This document shows positions 62,061-64,000 of a DNA stretch of 64,000 nt, one piece after another; position 1 is the first letter of the stretch, and every line of letters starts with the position of its first letter. Under the pieces are notes generated by a model. It was not told the DNA's origin and ran no database searches. It was given only the letters and a program-made list of their open reading frames with translations. The translations under genes and the position numbers were made by a program. Source of the DNA: Zychaea mexicana (Eukaryota; Mucoromycota; Mucoromycetes; Mucorales; Lichtheimiaceae); NCBI RefSeq assembly GCF_025766255.1, contig NW_026516695.1:62001-126000 (forward strand), written 5' to 3'.

Positions 62061-63506
62061 ATGACCTGGGATAACAAGTACGACGCCGCCGATATAGCTG
62101 AACTGGAGAGTTTAAAGGCGCTTGCTTCTCGTCCAGGAGTCATAGGTGCAATAGAGAAGATATTAGAAGACTGTCAAGACCATACAACACAGACCAGAAG
62201 ACTGTCAAATGCTTCATCTTCGTCTCTGCGTGAGCCCATAAGCCGTACCAAGGTAATGATTGTCAAGTGCTTTTTGATTACAAGAGCAGATATAAGCTTT
62301 GCCTTTTCGTATGCAATCATGTATACGGTGATGGCTCATGGTGCTGGGCACTGCATTCTTGTAGGCTACTACCCAAACCATATATATCACATCCGGGTAC
62401 GGTTGGGATCAGTCGGATCAGTCTGTCATGTAAGTACACAAGGTCTTTCCTCATTCTTCAACTGTATGTAAAACGGGAGATAACGAGATGATAATTGAAG
62501 AGCTCGTTTTTACCTCTGCTCATCTGTAAACTATACGTACAAAGTATATACTTGCCGATCAAAGATGCAAAGAAGATCACTACGGAACACTACAATCTCC
62601 AAGTACAACCACGAGCCATACAGCTGGATATTGTAATTATCATCTTGTTCTCAAACATTCTAGACACAAAAGCCCAAGTTTGTTATTATAATTATTGTTT
62701 TACTGGCGCCTGATACAACAGCAGCACATGCATATAGCAATGTACACTTACATTTGCACTTATTACACATCTATATACACATCCAACACACACGTACACA
62801 CAACAAAAATATACAAAACGCCGCTTTTGTTGCAGAATGAACACGAGGGCGTTAACTATAACTTTCGTATATCTCAACTCCATGGCTACGTTGCACCTGA
62901 GCAAACTAAAGCCAAGGTATATTTATGTAACAGCTAGTTGGCCTAGCATATGGCTGTGGCAATGCTATTGTAAAAGAAGAAAACACGTTCATGTTTCTCC
63001 GCATTTCTCAGGATCAAAGTTAACTGTTTCATGCATGTAATCATTATTAGGTAAAAGAGACTCGCTTTGTCATATACCTACGAAAGGCTGAGGTCGGAAA
63101 ACACTGGGCCGATCTTCGTCTAAAAACAACAAGGGATGTGTATGACGAACTAAAACGAGCTGAGGACAGAGGTACGTTACACTTGTTATTAGCAGTTGGC
63201 GCCCAACTAGACCTCCTTTAACAATGTCCCCAGCCCTCAAATGACATGTTTCTTTGCATCTATGTATATGTAGGCACGATCAATAGCAGCAGTAACACAT
63301 CTGCAGCTGGAATTTGTACTACTACCGACACAACAACAACGACGACATCTCCTAGCATGGACGCCGTAGCCCGTGAAATCTATCAAAATGCTGACAATGA
63401 TACAAAACGAACAATGCAAGAGTCTTGGAAGCAAAGCAACACAAATCCATTCGATGTCCTCTCGAAGTTTGAGGAGCATCGTCATCATCACCATCACCAT
63501 CAATAA
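62061..63506 (+). CDS. CACYBP: CacyBP/SIP-like CS-domain protein
   Basis: A homologue of calcyclin-binding protein, an adaptor with a CS (p23-like) domain and an SGS tail, tied to Siah-type ubiquitin ligation and Hsp90 in animals. Exons: 62,061-62,252, 62,365-62,429, about 62,527-62,632, 62,836-62,916, 63,051-63,171 and 63,274-63,506, giving 265 residues. The N-terminal helical part is followed by ITSGYGWDQSDQSV, KLYVQSIYLPIKDAKKI, RISQLHGYVAPEQTKAK and FVIYLRKAEVGKHWADLRL. The tail has MDAVAREIYQNADNDTKRTM and ends in a natural HRHHHHHHQ. The start of exon 3 is uncertain: the best protein needs a TG acceptor, while an AG at 62,501-62,502 adds eight residues inside the first strand. Confidence 0.82.
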
Positions 63507-63671
63507 AACACTCCTATATAACAATTCATCATCATACTCATACATACTAGTTAGCTTTGCTGGCAGTAGCCAATAAAATCTTCTACTTACTAGTTCCGCT
63601 CGCGTTTTGCTCAATATAATTCTTTCATTTGCGCACACACACACACACACATTATATACGCGTTATTTGCC

Positions 63672-64000
63672 ATGGCCTCAAACTCGATCGATCTTCAATT
63701 TTTTAGCGACATTCAACAATCCTTGGAACAAGAATCGGATCGTAAAGACGTAAGAGTGGAGCTCTTTAGAGCCCCCTTATTTATCCTGATAGTTTCTTTT
63801 TTTTTTTTGCACTATAGGAGATTCGTGTCAAGGTACGGGAATTCGAACGAACCTGTCGAAAGCTTAATGCCATCCTTAACATGATTCACGCAGATCCTAC
63901 GGGTCCAGGTACGGACAAAGAAAGAATAATGATACTGCAGCAAAAAGAAGCTTACTAAAGTCTGGTGTATATTACAGTGCCAGAAATCGCTTTTAACGAA
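63672..64000 (+). CDS. TSN: Translin, 5' part only
   Basis: The start of a translin gene, cut by the window edge. Exons: 63,672-63,749, 63,818-63,908 and 63,978 onward. The first exon has LQFFSDIQQSLEQESDRKD and the second EIRVKVREFERTCRKLNAIL, which match the N-terminal helices of translin (DIREEIRKVVQSLEQTARE in animals). Translin with TRAX forms the C3PO ribonuclease; it binds RNA and single-stranded DNA. Introns are 68 bp and 69 bp with GTAAGA and GTACGG donors. Confidence 0.8.

Overview
This window is nuclear DNA from a filamentous early-diverging fungus, most likely Mucoromycota (Mucorales-like). The basis is compact genes with many short GT-AG introns (about 75 delineated here, mostly 50-130 bp), CAG/CAA and CAT/CAC repeats inside coding exons, a sphingomyelin-synthase-like enzyme, a minor-spliceosome 65K protein, a TALE homeobox gene and an abundance of Tc1 and Helitron elements. 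Exons were drawn by hand from splice sites, reading frame and family similarity. Nothing was searched against a database.

Left part (1-17 kb): a dynein light chain gene (LC8) is followed by a nested transposon structure. Two inverted copies of a Tc1-type (DD34E) transposase face outward and end in the same sequence next to TA at 2,640 and 17,033, so the whole 14.4 kb looks like one unit with ~2.1 kb inverted arms. Inside is a C2H2 zinc-finger gene of unknown family, split by a 7.7 kb insertion with a 9-bp target duplication. That insertion holds an intact Helitron Rep-helicase, a pogo-like MITE, a GC hairpin cluster and AT-rich DNA.

Middle (17-48 kb): a TALE homeodomain gene has a 7.6 kb gene-free region upstream. 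Then come eEF1B-gamma (minus), a three-ubiquitin/AN1 zinc-finger fusion, ribosomal protein uL15 (minus), UTP15, SEC24, a sphingomyelin-synthase-like enzyme, a small membrane protein, a TPS2-type trehalose-phosphate synthase/phosphatase, pICln and a DUF2423 nucleolar protein.

Right part (48-64 kb): a UPF0658-like Golgi membrane protein, a secreted or surface alkaline phosphatase, a Dal5-type MFS permease, a dead GH17 glucanase, RNPC3 (U11/U12-65K) and NAT9 on a 96-bp divergent promoter, a CacyBP/SIP-like protein, and the start of translin. Most genes are housekeeping: ribosome production and translation (uL15, UTP15, DUF2423, eEF1B-gamma), snRNP assembly and splicing (pICln, RNPC3), secretion and lipids (SEC24, SMS-like, UPF0658), proteostasis (Ub-AN1, CacyBP) and trehalose metabolism. 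There is no sign of a single pathway cluster. The most unusual parts are the nested mobile element and the Ub3-AN1 fusion.
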